A DNA stretch of 64,000 bases from assembly GCF_907165205.1 (NCBI RefSeq), contig NC_058189.1:69587815-69651814 (forward strand). Direction: 5' to 3'. Below, one piece after another: positions 1-10,717 of this stretch (positions are counted from its first letter, which is position 1; each line of letters opens with the position of its first letter). Made by a program: the position numbers and the translations under genes. This DNA comes from Coccinella septempunctata. Lineage: Eukaryota; Arthropoda; Insecta; Coleoptera; Coccinellidae. The notes below the pieces were generated by a model. It was not told the DNA's origin. It did no database searches and worked only from the letters and a program-made list of their open reading frames with translations.

Positions 1-62
1 TCTGTTAGAGAGAATTTCTAGGATGCTAAAAAAAGAAACGATCAATTTTCCAACCCTAACCA

Positions 63-1256
63 TACTCTATTCACATTTATTTTAGCAGTCGGTTGGAAAT
101 GAAATAATTTTCTCAAGTTTTTGTAACTAGAACGGAGTAAGGTTGGCACTCATGAAATGTCGTTAATGTCATAACGCCGTTGCCCTTACTAATATAAAAT
201 TTCATTAAGAAAATGCCGAAAGTGATTGAAAAAAGAGACAGGGTTTCAGGAAGTGCTATTTAGAATTCAGGTACGCTCATTCTGATATTCTAAAATCCAC
301 AATACTTCAGACGGTAGCGAACATATTCAATGTAAGATAATTTATATATTGTTTCATCTAAATCTAAACGACTTATATTTCAGCTGAATATTTCCATAAT
401 CAGAAAGATTGTGAATGTAGAGGATGAAAAAGAATTTCCTTCTATTAGGGGACCAAAAAAGTGGTGGCATTTGGGAATTTTATGTTTGAGTAAATTAATG
501 CGAAAAGTTTACTACAGGATTTTCGATGAATGTCATCGTAGAATAAGTTGAAATTGAAAATTGATTCTTCTATTTTTCATTTGACGTGTACTACACATTG
601 TAAATGTCTTGAGGTACCAATAAATACCTAATTATTATTATTTTATCAATGTATTAGGATGAACAACCACAAATACGCGACAGTTGTCCTGTTAATTGTT
701 TATCCATGTGAAATTTTTGTTCAGAGAAGAAGTTCATCTTGACTTGAAACTTTCTTCAATTGCTATTTCTCATATTGATGCAAGATGATTTTTTGAAGGA
801 TTTAATATTATTGTAATTGTTAATTCTTTCGGGAGATACCCATTCCCAACCACTGCATATGCATTTCATCTTCGGGTTAATATTTTTGAAATCTACAACT
901 GATGTAACGTATTCAAACTTTAGCCAAAGAAGATAACGAACATTAACTTTCCTCAAGCTAGTGGACATTATGATATTATACTTATCTCTTGTATTTTCTA
1001 TGCAAATAACTGGATTTGGTATGCCTTCAATCAGTTTGCATAAACTTCAATTATATTCGTCACATATTTTCCGAAGAGATTCGACATTGTGATACGTAAT
1101 AACAGAATTTTTTACGTAGAACGAGCAACATAGCGTTAAATTAAAACCCAAGAATGTTTTGACAAGCGTCATAACCCCACATTTTCGTACCATACAGAGT
1201 GAAATGTGTCAAATTTCCATGGCCAACCGAGTGCTAAATTAAAAATGAATGGAGTA
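63..1256 (+). mobile_element. TIR element family A, full-length copy 1
   Basis: A 1.2-kb element bounded by imperfect terminal inverted repeats. The left end reads TACTCTATTCAC and the right end GAATGGAGTA, and similarity continues inward through the AGCA/GC-C-GGTTGG block for about 40 bp. A second full copy lies at 57200-58376 in the same orientation and partial copies at 19555-19757, 24612-24678 and 27638-28690, so the borders come from copy comparison. Ends sit at TA dinucleotides, which suggests a Tc1/mariner-type target. The internal sequence has no intact frame. A stretch near 400-480, when translated, recalls the helix-turn-helix plus GRPKK linker of transposases, so this may be a decayed or non-autonomous derivative. 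That assignment is inference. Confidence 0.75.
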
Positions 1257-2539
1257 TAGCTAGTGGTGTTTGGGTGTTCATTCCCTGATACGTCCCTGCC
1301 CCCGACTGACTCGATTAAACTGGAGAAGTTCATTCCTTTCCCGGTGCAAATTCTTCAGCGTTTCACGACGGGATTCACCATGGAATAAGTGAATTACATT
1401 CCTCCGAAGTCCATAATTGCACTTTCGAATGCGAAATCCGCATCAGATTTAACACCGCCATCTATTCTGCGCTATGAAAACCGTTTTCTACGAACCACAA
1501 CTTATAGGGGTTAGTTTGAGGTGACTCAACGTAATAGAAAGCGATAATAGCACTTTAGTATGCTTGGTGGGGGATTAAATGCTGTCTATTAAAACTGCCT
1601 GGCTTTCAAAGGATTGAATGAAGGAAATGCGTCCAAATCCATAGCCAGGAGAATGCAAGAATGGGAACTGAATGTTTTATTAGAGTCATTTTCTATGAAA
1701 ACTTTTTAACGAGCTTCTAGTCGGATAGGACTACACGAATACAGTGTTTTCACAGTTTTTTCATTTCAGAATTGAGAATTCGATATCTACAAATCTATTT
1801 GCATTAAAATTTGACGTCTCGAAGTTTTACGCGAGTGTGCTATTATCCTGTTTTAATGAAGATGAAACTTTGGACTGGATTTGTCTGGTGGTTTTATAGT
1901 TGAGTGGCAATCAAGTCTAGATGCTTTTAATTTCGTCATCACTAAACCTAAGTACAGAACATGAGGATTTCACCAGTCTTAATTTTAGAGTGTCTATAAA
2001 TTTACTCCATAATATAACTCACGTTAAAGCACTTTAATATTCGCCTCGCGCTTATGACAAGAGCGAAAACTGTCGTACGATGTTTCACATGCATCGCCTG
2101 CTTCATTCGTCTTGAGAGATGGGTTCAGCATTTGAGAAAGATCTTCCCATTTTGGAGAAAATATTTTGTGGTTTCTAAAAGGCATACTTTTATGCAGAGC
2201 ATCGATATTCTCGGCCGATTGGAAGGTTCTTTCACGTTTATGTTTAAGATAACAATAATTATAGCATGTGAAGGTATAATACCATACCATTTTGCGTATG
2301 ATATATGAGCTTAGGAAAAAATTCCAGTAAAAACCCTTTCTCCTTGTGAGTGTAGTGTATCGTGGGAGATGAAAATGTTCACAGAATAAGCTGAAGAAAT
2401 TCATATTGAAGGGCATCCCGCACTGCAAAAACTTGATCTTCCCTCGAAAAAAAATAAAATCCAAAAAGTCTTCTTCAAGAGACCAGAAAATTCCGTATGA
2501 AATAAAAAAATAAACAAAAGCAGAAAAATGTGAGATAAC
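1257..2539. other. no recognisable gene
   Basis: AT-rich sequence. The longest open frame is 146 codons on the minus strand (2024-2464). It overlaps an 84-codon frame on the plus strand and has no motif I recognise, so I do not call either a gene. No repeat shared with the rest of the window was noticed. Confidence 0.4.
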
Positions 2540-3412
2540 AAATTTGAAATCTGTCAGATTGACCTAAAATTCAGAACCCGATTCAAAAAAAATTCAGAAA
2601 CTGCATGAATAGCTCTAAAACCATCCTGAAATTCATACATGGGACAATGATTAACCAGATGATTTATGGTTTCTTCTGGTTCCCTGTATTCCGAACTAGG
2701 GCTCCCAACTGAATTCCATCGGAAAAGCATACTATTGCAACGTCCATAACCTGTTCTTATACGATTCAGAATACACCATATTCTCCTGGGAAGATCAAAA
2801 TCTGGAACTCAATTCCACTAACTAATTCTTGGTTGAAAATAGTGCACGTATTCTATTCAAACTGCCTAATTTTTTTGACCCTTACATTCGAATTAAGGAA
2901 AGAGTTGGACCATATGGGTTTATGCGATTTCAGTCTAGGAATCGTATTTTATGGATTACAGGACAGAATTGGAAATGAGTCGGGAAAGGAGTGAAATTTA
3001 TTCCAAGAATTTATAACCACACTCTGTCTACGAATATGGGGCGGTACAATGTAAGAAAGAACTGGTAACCATTGCATAGGTGAAGATCTAATAGTTCCAG
3101 TAATAATTCCCATAGAAATATTCAGCCCTGCATCAAATTTTTGCATATTAGCACTATTATACCAAACGGGTCAACAATACTCAGAAGCCGAAAAAGATAA
3201 AGCTAGGGCTGCAGTTCGAAGAATAGTTGCATCAGCACTTCATGGAGTACCACCTAGTTTATACAGAATATAATTCCTAGTTTTCAACTCAAGACGCAAA
3301 TTTTCCAAAAGTGTTCTGAAATTAAGCGAGGAATCCAGCTCAACTCCTAGATATTTTGGATTAAAGTAATGTTTCAAGAAAGAATTACCGAAAGCAATTC
3401 TAAATTTGTGTA
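2540..3412 (-). pseudogene. jockey-type LINE reverse transcriptase, C-terminal part, split by Tc1 insertion
   Basis: On the minus strand the translation gives the region after the polymerase core of a jockey-superfamily non-LTR retrotransposon. PKYLGVELDSSL is the usual YLGV-LD block (near 3320-3360). It is followed by LKTRNYILYKLGGTPW, a VW-NS block, and WLPVLSYIVPPHIRR near 3040. Stops and frame changes interrupt it, so it is dead. The upstream part, containing the GLPQGS motif, lies beyond the Tc1 copy at 4483-4640. About 100 codons, including the YADD catalytic box, are missing between the two halves. The 3' end near 2540 is uncertain. Confidence 0.8.
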
Positions 3413-4482
3413 GTTTTGCGAGAAGAAGGGTGGACATACACAAGAATTGCAGAAAAGTTTGGAGTTACATACAAGTGTGTCCAGAATGTTGCAGCGATTC
3501 AGGGAGACAGGTATGAATGTCCGAAGACCAGGACAGGCTAGACCACGGGTAACAACTGCCATTCAAGAACGTTACTTGAGAGTTTCTTCGTTGAGACAAC
3601 GGTTTGCAACCGCTCGCCTCCTTCAAATTCAGCTTGAGCAAACTCATGAGGTGCAAATTAGCACTCAGACAATAAGAAATCGCCTCAGAGAATATGATTT
3701 AAGGCCTCGTGTCGCGGCAAGAGGCCCAGCTCTTACCCCAGCCCATCGAAGGGCGCGTTTGGATTTTGCGAGAGAGCATATCCATTGGGAAGAGGCCGAT
3801 TGGGAAAGAATTCTCTTCACAGATGAGTCTAGATTCTGCCTCTACCATTGTGATCGACGTTCCCTTGTATACAGACGTCCACATGAAAGATATACTCAGT
3901 GCAATTTCCTGAATACTACTGGTTTCAGGGGAGTGCCACTGGCCCCATACATTGGTGAAAATTTCATTTTTATGGACGATAATGCCAGACCCCATCGTGC
4001 GCGCATCGTTCAAGAGTACCTTGAAGAAGTTGAAGTCTCTCGAATGGAATGGCCAGCAAGAAGTTTAGATCTCAATCCGATTGAGCAGGTTTGGGACAAC
4101 CTCAATAGAAGGCTGAGAAGTTCAGAAAATCATCCAACTACTTTTAATGACTTAGGAATCCAACTCGGAGAAATCTGGGAAGGATTAGATCAGAACATTT
4201 TAAGATCACTTATTTTGAGTATGAACCGTCGTTGCCGAGCTGTAAGGGGTGGAAATACCAAGTATTAAATCACTTATCAGCATTTCAGTATTTTGAAAAT
4301 TGTTCATTTCTCTTCTTTCACATAAGATTCGGAGAAATCCTAAATTTTTCTTCCATTTAATGTGTCTTGTTTCGTTCGAAACCTTCCCGAGAGAACATAA
4401 TAAATAAGTTATAAAGTCAATGTAGAGTTAACTTTCATTAAACTTGAGATTTTCAGAATGTGCGTTAATTTTTTTGCGCAGT
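3412..4482 (+). pseudogene. Tc1-like (DD34E) transposase, 5'-truncated and internally deleted copy
   Basis: Closely resembles the better copy at 20622-21873 base by base. The open part, 3447-4268, encodes the DNA-binding region (SRMLQRFRETG), the first catalytic aspartate (FTDESRF), the second (MDDNARPH) and the glutamate (LNPIEQVW). Compared with the other copy it has lost the first 17 codons with the left end, carries a small indel near 3460-3475, and lacks about 42 codons between the first and second catalytic blocks (junction near 3930), including the MVWGGI motif. It also has S to L in the SPDLNP motif. It cannot encode a working enzyme. The right terminus, ending GCGCAGTGTA near 4482, matches the other copy. 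It sits inside a jockey LINE. Confidence 0.9.
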
Positions 4483-4640
4483 GTAAATTGAAGAGAAAAG
4501 GTGCTAAAACTGATCCTTGTGGAAGACCACTATTCAAAGTTGAAATCAACAAAAACAGGAAACCTTCTATCTAACAGCATCCATGTTCAGGATGAAGAAT
4601 TTGAAAAATAAAATTCAACGAAAAGCATCAGTCACAGAAT
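4483..4640 (-). pseudogene. jockey-type LINE reverse transcriptase, core fragment upstream of the Tc1 insertion
   Basis: On the minus strand, near 4490-4545, the sequence encodes NSGLPQGSVLAPFLFNL, the conserved motif that precedes the catalytic YADD box in jockey-superfamily reverse transcriptases. A degraded block resembling the RRFRV-type strand lies just before it. It is the continuation of the LINE at 2540-3412, separated by the Tc1 copy. Only about 50 codons are recognisable, with stops. Confidence 0.75.
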
Positions 4641-5400
4641 AATGACCAACAGGGCGTAGATATTAATAGCTTTGATTAGATTTCTGCTGTTTAAACTATT
4701 CTTCATTATCTTTTCTTATTCTCCCCTTATTATTTTCATTATCCTTATCCATTCGCGAAATTTACACACGTATAGTGGAGCTAGAAACGTGTTGAGCACG
4801 TGTATGAGAACTGGGTTAGTTTTACTGGAGAGAATTCTGCTCATCTCCGTCCTCAACTTCAACATGGTCTCTGTCACTTCATCGGCCATCGAGAAAATAC
4901 CTCTCTCTAGGATATATCCCGCATCCACAGCATCGAACATTCAGCACTGCCCCGGAGACAAACTCATGCAGGAATCCGGATGCGCGGTCCTCATAAATTA
5001 TTTACACATTTTAGAAATAGTGTGTGTGTGCATATAAACCCAGAGTCCCGCGGAATCACCGGAGACAGAAAATCCAATTTATATCTGTTAGACAGCGCAT
5101 TATTTATTTCTTCTCCATTGAATCGCGAGTGGCAACCTCGATGGATTTTCGTTTCATTTTCCCGCATAATATTCAATTTTCCGACCCTCCTTCCCTTATT
5201 TCATTTTCTGGTTCACCAGTGAATTTGTCAAGTCGTTTTGATATATACGGGCTACGTGGATTCGATCCAATTCCGCATGATCTACGGGATGGGGGGAGTT
5301 GCATTTCTTTCCGATTTTAATGGGAGGCTGGGAGGATATATATCCGTCTGACTATATTGCCGGTAAATTGATATATACGTGAGATCTGATGCACTGTAGT
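4641..5400. other. no recognisable gene; overlapping open frames
   Basis: Contains open frames of 121 codons on plus (4672-5037), 74 on minus (4716-4940) and 98 on plus (5024-5320). None carries a motif I recognise. The minus frame reads smoothly (MADEVTETMLKLRTEM and onward) and could be an exon, but it lacks supporting splice context that I can defend. Base composition is more even than in the flanking transposons. Confidence 0.3.
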
Positions 5401-5608
5401 CTACAAAGGTTGAGCGTCTTCCCAAACAGGATTTGGAAATCGTTAAGGAGGATTTTCACCAAATATCGTGTTGCAAGAATACCTTATAGAGATAAAATAG
5501 ATAAATGGGCTATTCGACAGCATGTAGACAGATCTTGGTTGGAATAAACTGCTCCACAAAAGTTGAAGAAGCCAGAAATGTTGTGACACTTTCAAAACTT
5601 CTAGATTC

Positions 5609-7519
5609 TTGTCCACCAAAAGTCTCTTTTATCTGAATGGTTTCCTTTTGCACCTTAACAATAATAAAGGATGCACCAAAGAGAGCCGAGGGTGCAAAAA
5701 ACAGCTAATAATTGATTCAGTTATCTGCAATCAAGCGTTCTCCAAGCGAAGGAATCTTTACGCTGCGTACATAGACTACAAGAAAGCATTCGATTCCATA
5801 CCTCACGAATGGCTCTTGACTATCTTGAACATTTACTAGGTGGATCCTAATATTGTTAAGTTCCTGAAAAACGCCATGTCAACCTGGCGTACTAGTCTTC
5901 AAATGAAAGCAGCAGATGGCTCCATTACAACAGGACCTATTCTAATAAGACGCGGAATTTTCCAAGGAGACTCGCTGAGCCCTCTGTGGTTCTGCATGGC
6001 CCTGAATCCCTTGCCTCATAGATTGAACTCTACGGACTACGGATTTGCCATCAAAAGCGGCAGTAGAACTATGATGAAACTGAATCATCTCCTTCACATG
6101 GACGATTTGAAACTCTTCGCATCTACCAAAAAACAAATGAAACAGATGCTGAAAATGGTGGAAGGATTCTCGGAAGACATCAAAATGAAGTTTGGACTAG
6201 AAAAATGTTGCCTGCTGAACATAACGGGAGGAAAAATAGAAGATGGTACGTTCAAACTCAAGGAAGGTGCAGAAATTGAAGCATTGGAGGAAGGAGACAC
6301 ATACAAGTATCTAAGCATAAAACAGGCAAGAAAAATCAATCAGACCCAGATGAAGAAAGAATTAACGGAGGAGTTCACCCGAAGATTGAGAAGGATAATG
6401 AGAACTGGCCTCAACAGCAAGAATCTGATCAAAGCGATTAATACGACCGCTTGCTCAACACTGAGCTACTCATTCGGTATCATCTCTTGTACCTCCACCG
6501 ATTTAGCAGCCTTACAGAGGAAAATAAGGACGATGCTGACAAAACACAATAAGCATCACCCCAAAATCTCAATAGAGCGGGCAGAGCTGCCACGATACCT
6601 TGGGGGTAGAGGAATTGTTGATTTATCCAACCGTATATCCCAGGAAATTGAAGGACTTCGAAAATATTTCCTGAATAAGGCTGCTTCGTCAGAACTTCAT
6701 CGAGTAGTTTGTGTTGCTGATAGTTCTACACCGTTAAAGCAGGACCACCTGGAAACCGTCGAACACTCTGCAGAAAGTAAAATGCAGAAACTGATTGCCA
6801 AACCTTTGCATAGAAGGCACCAGAACGAGGTCTATCATGATTACGTCGACATATCTGCGTCGAACTATTGGTTGACTTCCGGAAGGTTGTTTCCTGAGAC
6901 AGAGGGCTTCATGCCCGCCATCCAGGATCAGGTGATTCCAACAAGGAACTACATAAAATATATCGCCAAGGATGCCTCAGTGGTGGATGATAGCTGTCGT
7001 TAGGGCTGTGTTACACATAAAACTATCCAGCACATCACCAGGGGATGTCAGAAGTTCGCGGGCACGGAGTACAAAAATAGACATGATGCCGTTGCCAAGA
7101 TTCTTCACCAAGAATTGGCACTAAAACACCAAAGTTCGAAAATGGTTCCTTATTACAATTACCATCCGGATGCTGTATTGAAAAATGAACATCACAAGCT
7201 CTACTGGGATCGCACGGTTCTCACAGACCGGAAAATAACCCACAATAGACCAGACCTCATATTGCTCAATAAGGATGAGAACACAGCACTATTCATCGAC
7301 GTGGCGATTCCAAATAATAACAATCTTCTAGATAGGCAGACTGACAAATTTCAAAATACAGAGATCTCGGGGAACAAACCAGGAGACAGTGTAAGTTGAA
7401 AGATATCAGACCATCCCTATTGTCATTTCATCAACGGCCCTGATACCGAAGAAACTACCAGAGAACTCTAGTTCTTTCCTATACTGTAGGGACGAAAAAA
7501 AATTCTTCAACTTAATTTA
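5609..7519 (+). pseudogene. LINE with restriction-like endonuclease (R2/R4/Dong-like group), 5'-truncated
   Basis: From 5609 to 7399 a single frame of about 597 codons is broken by only two stops (TAG at 5837-5839 and 7001-7003). In order it shows the finger block GCTKESRGCK, the catalytic block AYIDYKKAFDSIPH, GIFQGDSLSPLWF, and the catalytic HMDDLKLFA, where M replaces the usual A of YADD as in this group. The YLS(I) and GGRGI thumb blocks follow. The second stop lies at the start of a cysteine/histidine knuckle (C, C, H at QHITRGC). A restriction-like endonuclease motif follows (RPDLILLNK, then FIDVAI). After about 7340 a frameshift moves the C-terminus (IPIVISSTALIPKKLPEN) to another frame, ending near 7519. 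No apurinic endonuclease is seen, as expected for this group. Confidence 0.85.
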
Positions 7520-8911
7520 GAAAGAAAGATGCTTGATACAAACTCTTCGAAGGGTTCCACCCAAGTTTATACGCCGATACTGATTTATTTTTTCCACATC
7601 GCTGTGTGCTCAATGAAATATCAATACGGACAGCCTAGTGAAACGATAAAGTATAAAATACAAAGGCGGACCGAGCTATATTTTTTCAGTAAGAGTCAAG
7701 CGTGTAATACGTTATCGAAGAGAAGGAAGCTTCCATGTGGAAGGATAACTTTCATTTCCACCACGCATCTCATTTTTTTATCGTTGTCACTCAAGTTTCA
7801 TCGGTGATCATCAGAAAATTTTCTAATGGACAAAAAATGCGAACACTTGGCTTCTCTCATATTTCAATAGAGACCCTGTGACTACTTTAAAACAATTCAT
7901 TACCATCAGTCAGATCGAAAGACATGGAGAACATCTTTCATGGGTGATTTTTGTTTTTCGAAAAATACATAGCATAAGACTTGGTTGGCCCCTAATCGAA
8001 GATAAGCTCAAATTGAATTAGGCGTATTAATAAAACCGTTGATACAAGGTCTACATAGACTGAGTTGGATGACAAAATGCTTTTGAAGGAGCTCTGGGGG
8101 TGCAACAAAAATCTTGGTGTAACCGGGGCTTCAGCATGAAATATGTTTAAATTCCCAATTTATTCAACAAGTATAGCATGTATGCTATACTTGTTGTTTT
8201 TTCTAGATAACTTTGTATGTATACAAAGTTATCTAGAAAAAATTTGGAAGTAAACGAAGAGTTAGTAATTTTTCTTGACACTATGTTCTCTGTGCTATTT
8301 CTAGTAATTGATTACAAATGAAGATGCTTTCTATTATACTCTATGCTAATCGAAAACTGAGAAATGCGAACATTTTTCGATAAATCGGCAATCAGAAAAT
8401 TTTCCGTCGAATTCTCATTAAATGACGGGATCGTTAAAATGCCACACGAGGAGGTTACTGTTTTTCCCTCGGAATAGCTCGCGTATACTGCTATCTCGCA
8501 TCAGTCGAGTGGAACACAAAGGATATTGCCATACACGTAGAAGGGTAGATAAATATAGAGACACTTTGGGGCAGTAAACAAGCGGAAATTGAACCGTTTA
8601 GGGGGTTGCCTCGCGGCGTTGTTTGAAGTTATTTGCTACGTACAAAAGTTTCCAGAAGAGAAAGCGATAGGAATGGTTTGATGCGTAATGATGCACGTAC
8701 CAGAATGTGGGTCATTATCTTTTTTTCCTTTTTTCTCGATGACGGGAAAGTTTTCACGAAAGTGGTAGATTTCTTTCGGGGATATGATGGAGGATCGGGA
8801 TCACTCAGGGATTTACAGATTCTGCTGAATTGGTAACTTCACAGTTTGAGAAGATTTTGAATGATCAGATTTTTCGGTGATGATGGATTCATTGATTAAA
8901 ATCGGGGCATA
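7520..8911. other. no recognisable gene; contains paired palindromes
   Basis: Open frames are short (92 codons at 7529-7807, 67 at 8633-8836) and show no family motif. The notable structure is the pair of palindromes at 8165-8242, listed separately. The part from about 8400 to 8900 is low-copy within the window and has more even base composition. Confidence 0.4.
8165..8242. repeat. two abutting perfect palindromes
   Basis: Palindrome 1 spans 8165-8196: arms of 15 bp (CAACAAGTATAGCAT and its complement) around a GT spacer at 8180-8181. Palindrome 2 spans 8197-8242: arms of 22 bp (containing CTAGATAACTTTGTAT) around another GT spacer at 8219-8220. Both arm pairs are mismatch-free and the second begins at the base after the first ends. 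No transposon ends were seen around them. Confidence 0.95.
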
Positions 8912-9434
8912 TACAGGGTGAGCAAAAGTGGTGATGAAAACATTATGCAGACACTTCTTTGATAGCAATCCAGTGGCGTACTATGAATTTTTTCCAACAG
9001 CTTTATTTGCTGAGCTATAACATAAAGTTGTGTTTTTTCTCATGGAAAGAGTAGTTCAAAATGGATTAAAAAGACTGAGGGCGATGTATGATATATTTCT
9101 GAAACGGAAATAAATGACGAGTCTTTTTAAGTCATTTCGAACCATTGTTTTCATAAGAAACTTTATGTTATAGCTCAGCAAATAAACCTGTTGGAAAAAA
9201 TCATAGTACGCTACTATATTGCTATCAAAATTCAATAATGTTTTCATTTCAACATCTTCGCTCAAACAGAAACGGAGATATTGACCAAAGTTGTAATCGC
9301 CCAAATTTCAATTTTGGCCTTTAACTCGAAAATGATAGAAGAGAAATGCAGTTGATGGCTTCATATTCATTTTCCTCTATCTCGTTGGGTTGAAAATTTT
9401 TAGTTCAGGTATCACCAATTTTGCCCATCCTGTA
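8912..9434. mobile_element. MITE family F, TA-CAGGGTG ends with internal hairpin
   Basis: Starts TACAGGGTGAGC and ends with the inverse of TACAGGATGGGC. The terminal inverted repeats cover about 24 bp including AAA-TGGTGAT. A second, inner inverted repeat pairs about 8960-9030 with 9165-9240 (TTTGATAGCAAT, GTACTATGA, TTTATTTGCTGAGC in both arms), so a single strand could fold into a long hairpin. There is no coding capacity. The right end shares its TA with the left end of the next MITE. Confidence 0.85.
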
Positions 9435-10059
9435 CATGGTGAGACTTTGACTCGTAGAAAAATTTTAGCAGTAGATTCTTGAGGTCAAAAAAAATTTTCC
9501 CATACTATTTTTCCACTTGGTTTAAAAGATACAGGCTGGTAAAAAACCATAAAAAAATATCATTTTCAGTTCTATCTCACAAACTATTTTATCGAAGGAA
9601 ATAATTTTGGAATATAGTTTTTCATTTATTTTATGAATTTCTGTCGAACAAAAGGAATCACCCACGTCTTCCACTTTTCTCATTATGACCATGACGTACC
9701 AGAAAAATACCAAAAATTCAAAAAACCCAACTCTTGAAACTAAGTTGAACGCTATCTGACGAATATTTGAAGGTCTTGTAAAATAAAAGTATTCTCTATA
9801 TTTTCTTGTATAATAAGCCGTTTTGGATCAATTTCGGAAAATTGGGCGAATACAACTCTGTTTGAAAAATTCACAGAAGTATAGTGTCACAGATTTAGCT
9901 AGTTATTTTGAAGGTAATTTTGTTTGTCCAGAGGCACAGCTCCTTATGGAAACTTTAAATGGCTATATCTTTTTATCAGGGCCGAATCGGTAAAAATGTT
10001 ATAGGAAAAAAGTGTTTCTTTTGAAGTCAAAGATCTACTGTTGAAATATGTGTAAGAGA
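9433..10059. mobile_element. MITE family D, copy 1
   Basis: The left end TACATGGTGAGACTTTGAC matches the family end TACAGGGTGAGTCTTTGAC seen at 39917 and 48370, followed by the shared CTTGAGGTCAAAA block. The right part carries the inverted block (GCCGAATCGG, GTGTTTCTTTTGA, CTACTGTTGAAATAT), but the final CACCCTGTA is missing. It is non-coding. It abuts family F directly at 9433-9434. Confidence 0.8.
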
Positions 10060-10181
10060 GGGCCTTATATTCTTTCCATTCAATTATTATTATTTCTTAT
10101 TCTTGGATTACATAGAAAAATATGGCTCCAGGTCAGGAGTCAATAGATTTGACTGAGTTTGATCCAGAAAATTACTTCAGT

Positions 10182-10232
10182 GGTTAGGTTGTCCAGTGTT
10201 AGGTTATGTTTGGTTAGGTTTGGTTATAGGCT
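10182..10232 (+). repeat. short degenerate TTAGG-like run
   Basis: Between two family-D copies, 10182-10232 holds several TTAGGTT and TTTGGTT motifs (GGTTAGGTTGTCC, GTTAGGTTATG, GGTTAGGTTTGG). TTAGG is the ancestral insect telomere repeat. With only three or four imperfect units this is a weak similarity and may be ordinary sequence. Confidence 0.3.
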
Positions 10233-10285
10233 CTCGTTGGGATTTCTATATTGTTAATTTTTTTTGGGGGGGAACTAGATTATAA

Positions 10286-10717
10286 AGGGTCGTAAGTCTT
10301 TGACTTGTACAAATGATTTAACAGTAAATTCTTGAGCTAAAAAAAAAACCCAACTCTTGAGGTGGACGCTAACTAAAGAATATTTGAACGTTTTGTAAAA
10401 TAAAAGTGTTGCTCATATTTTCTCGTATAATGAGCCGTTTTTTAGTAATTTGATGTTCAAAAATTAAGAAGTATCTGTGATATTCGGAAAATTGGGTTAT
10501 TTGACCGAATGCAACTCTTTTTGAAAGATCCACAGATGTGTAGTGTCACAGATTTAGGTAATTATTCTGAAGGTGATTTTGTTTTTCCAGGGTTAGCACA
10601 GCTCATTATGGAACCCCAAAATGGCTATATATTCTTATCAGGGCCGAATCGGAAAAAACAGTATAGGAAAAAAGTGTTTCTTTTGACCTCACGAATCTAC
10701 AGTTAAAAGTCTCACCG
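10286..10717. mobile_element. MITE family D, copy 2 (partial)
   Basis: The left end has decayed to GGGTCGTAAGTCTTTGACTTG. The interior shows the family blocks ACCCAACTCTTGA, TTTTGTAAAATAAAAG and TCACAGATTTAG, and the right arm ends with TTTTGACCTCACGAATCTAC and CTCACCG near 10717. It is shorter than copy 1 through deletion of the left inner part and is non-coding. Confidence 0.75.

Noticed and set aside
2024..2464. 146-codon minus frame as a host gene
   Set aside because: No motif, an overlapping plus frame of 84 codons, and AT-rich composition. Kept only as part of an unassigned stretch.
4716..4940. 74-codon minus frame that reads smoothly as a possible exon
   Set aside because: No defensible splice sites or homologous neighbour exon could be identified.
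10182..10232. Interstitial telomere array
   Set aside because: Only a few imperfect TTAGG-like units, too few to support a telomeric origin. Listed as a weak repeat only.
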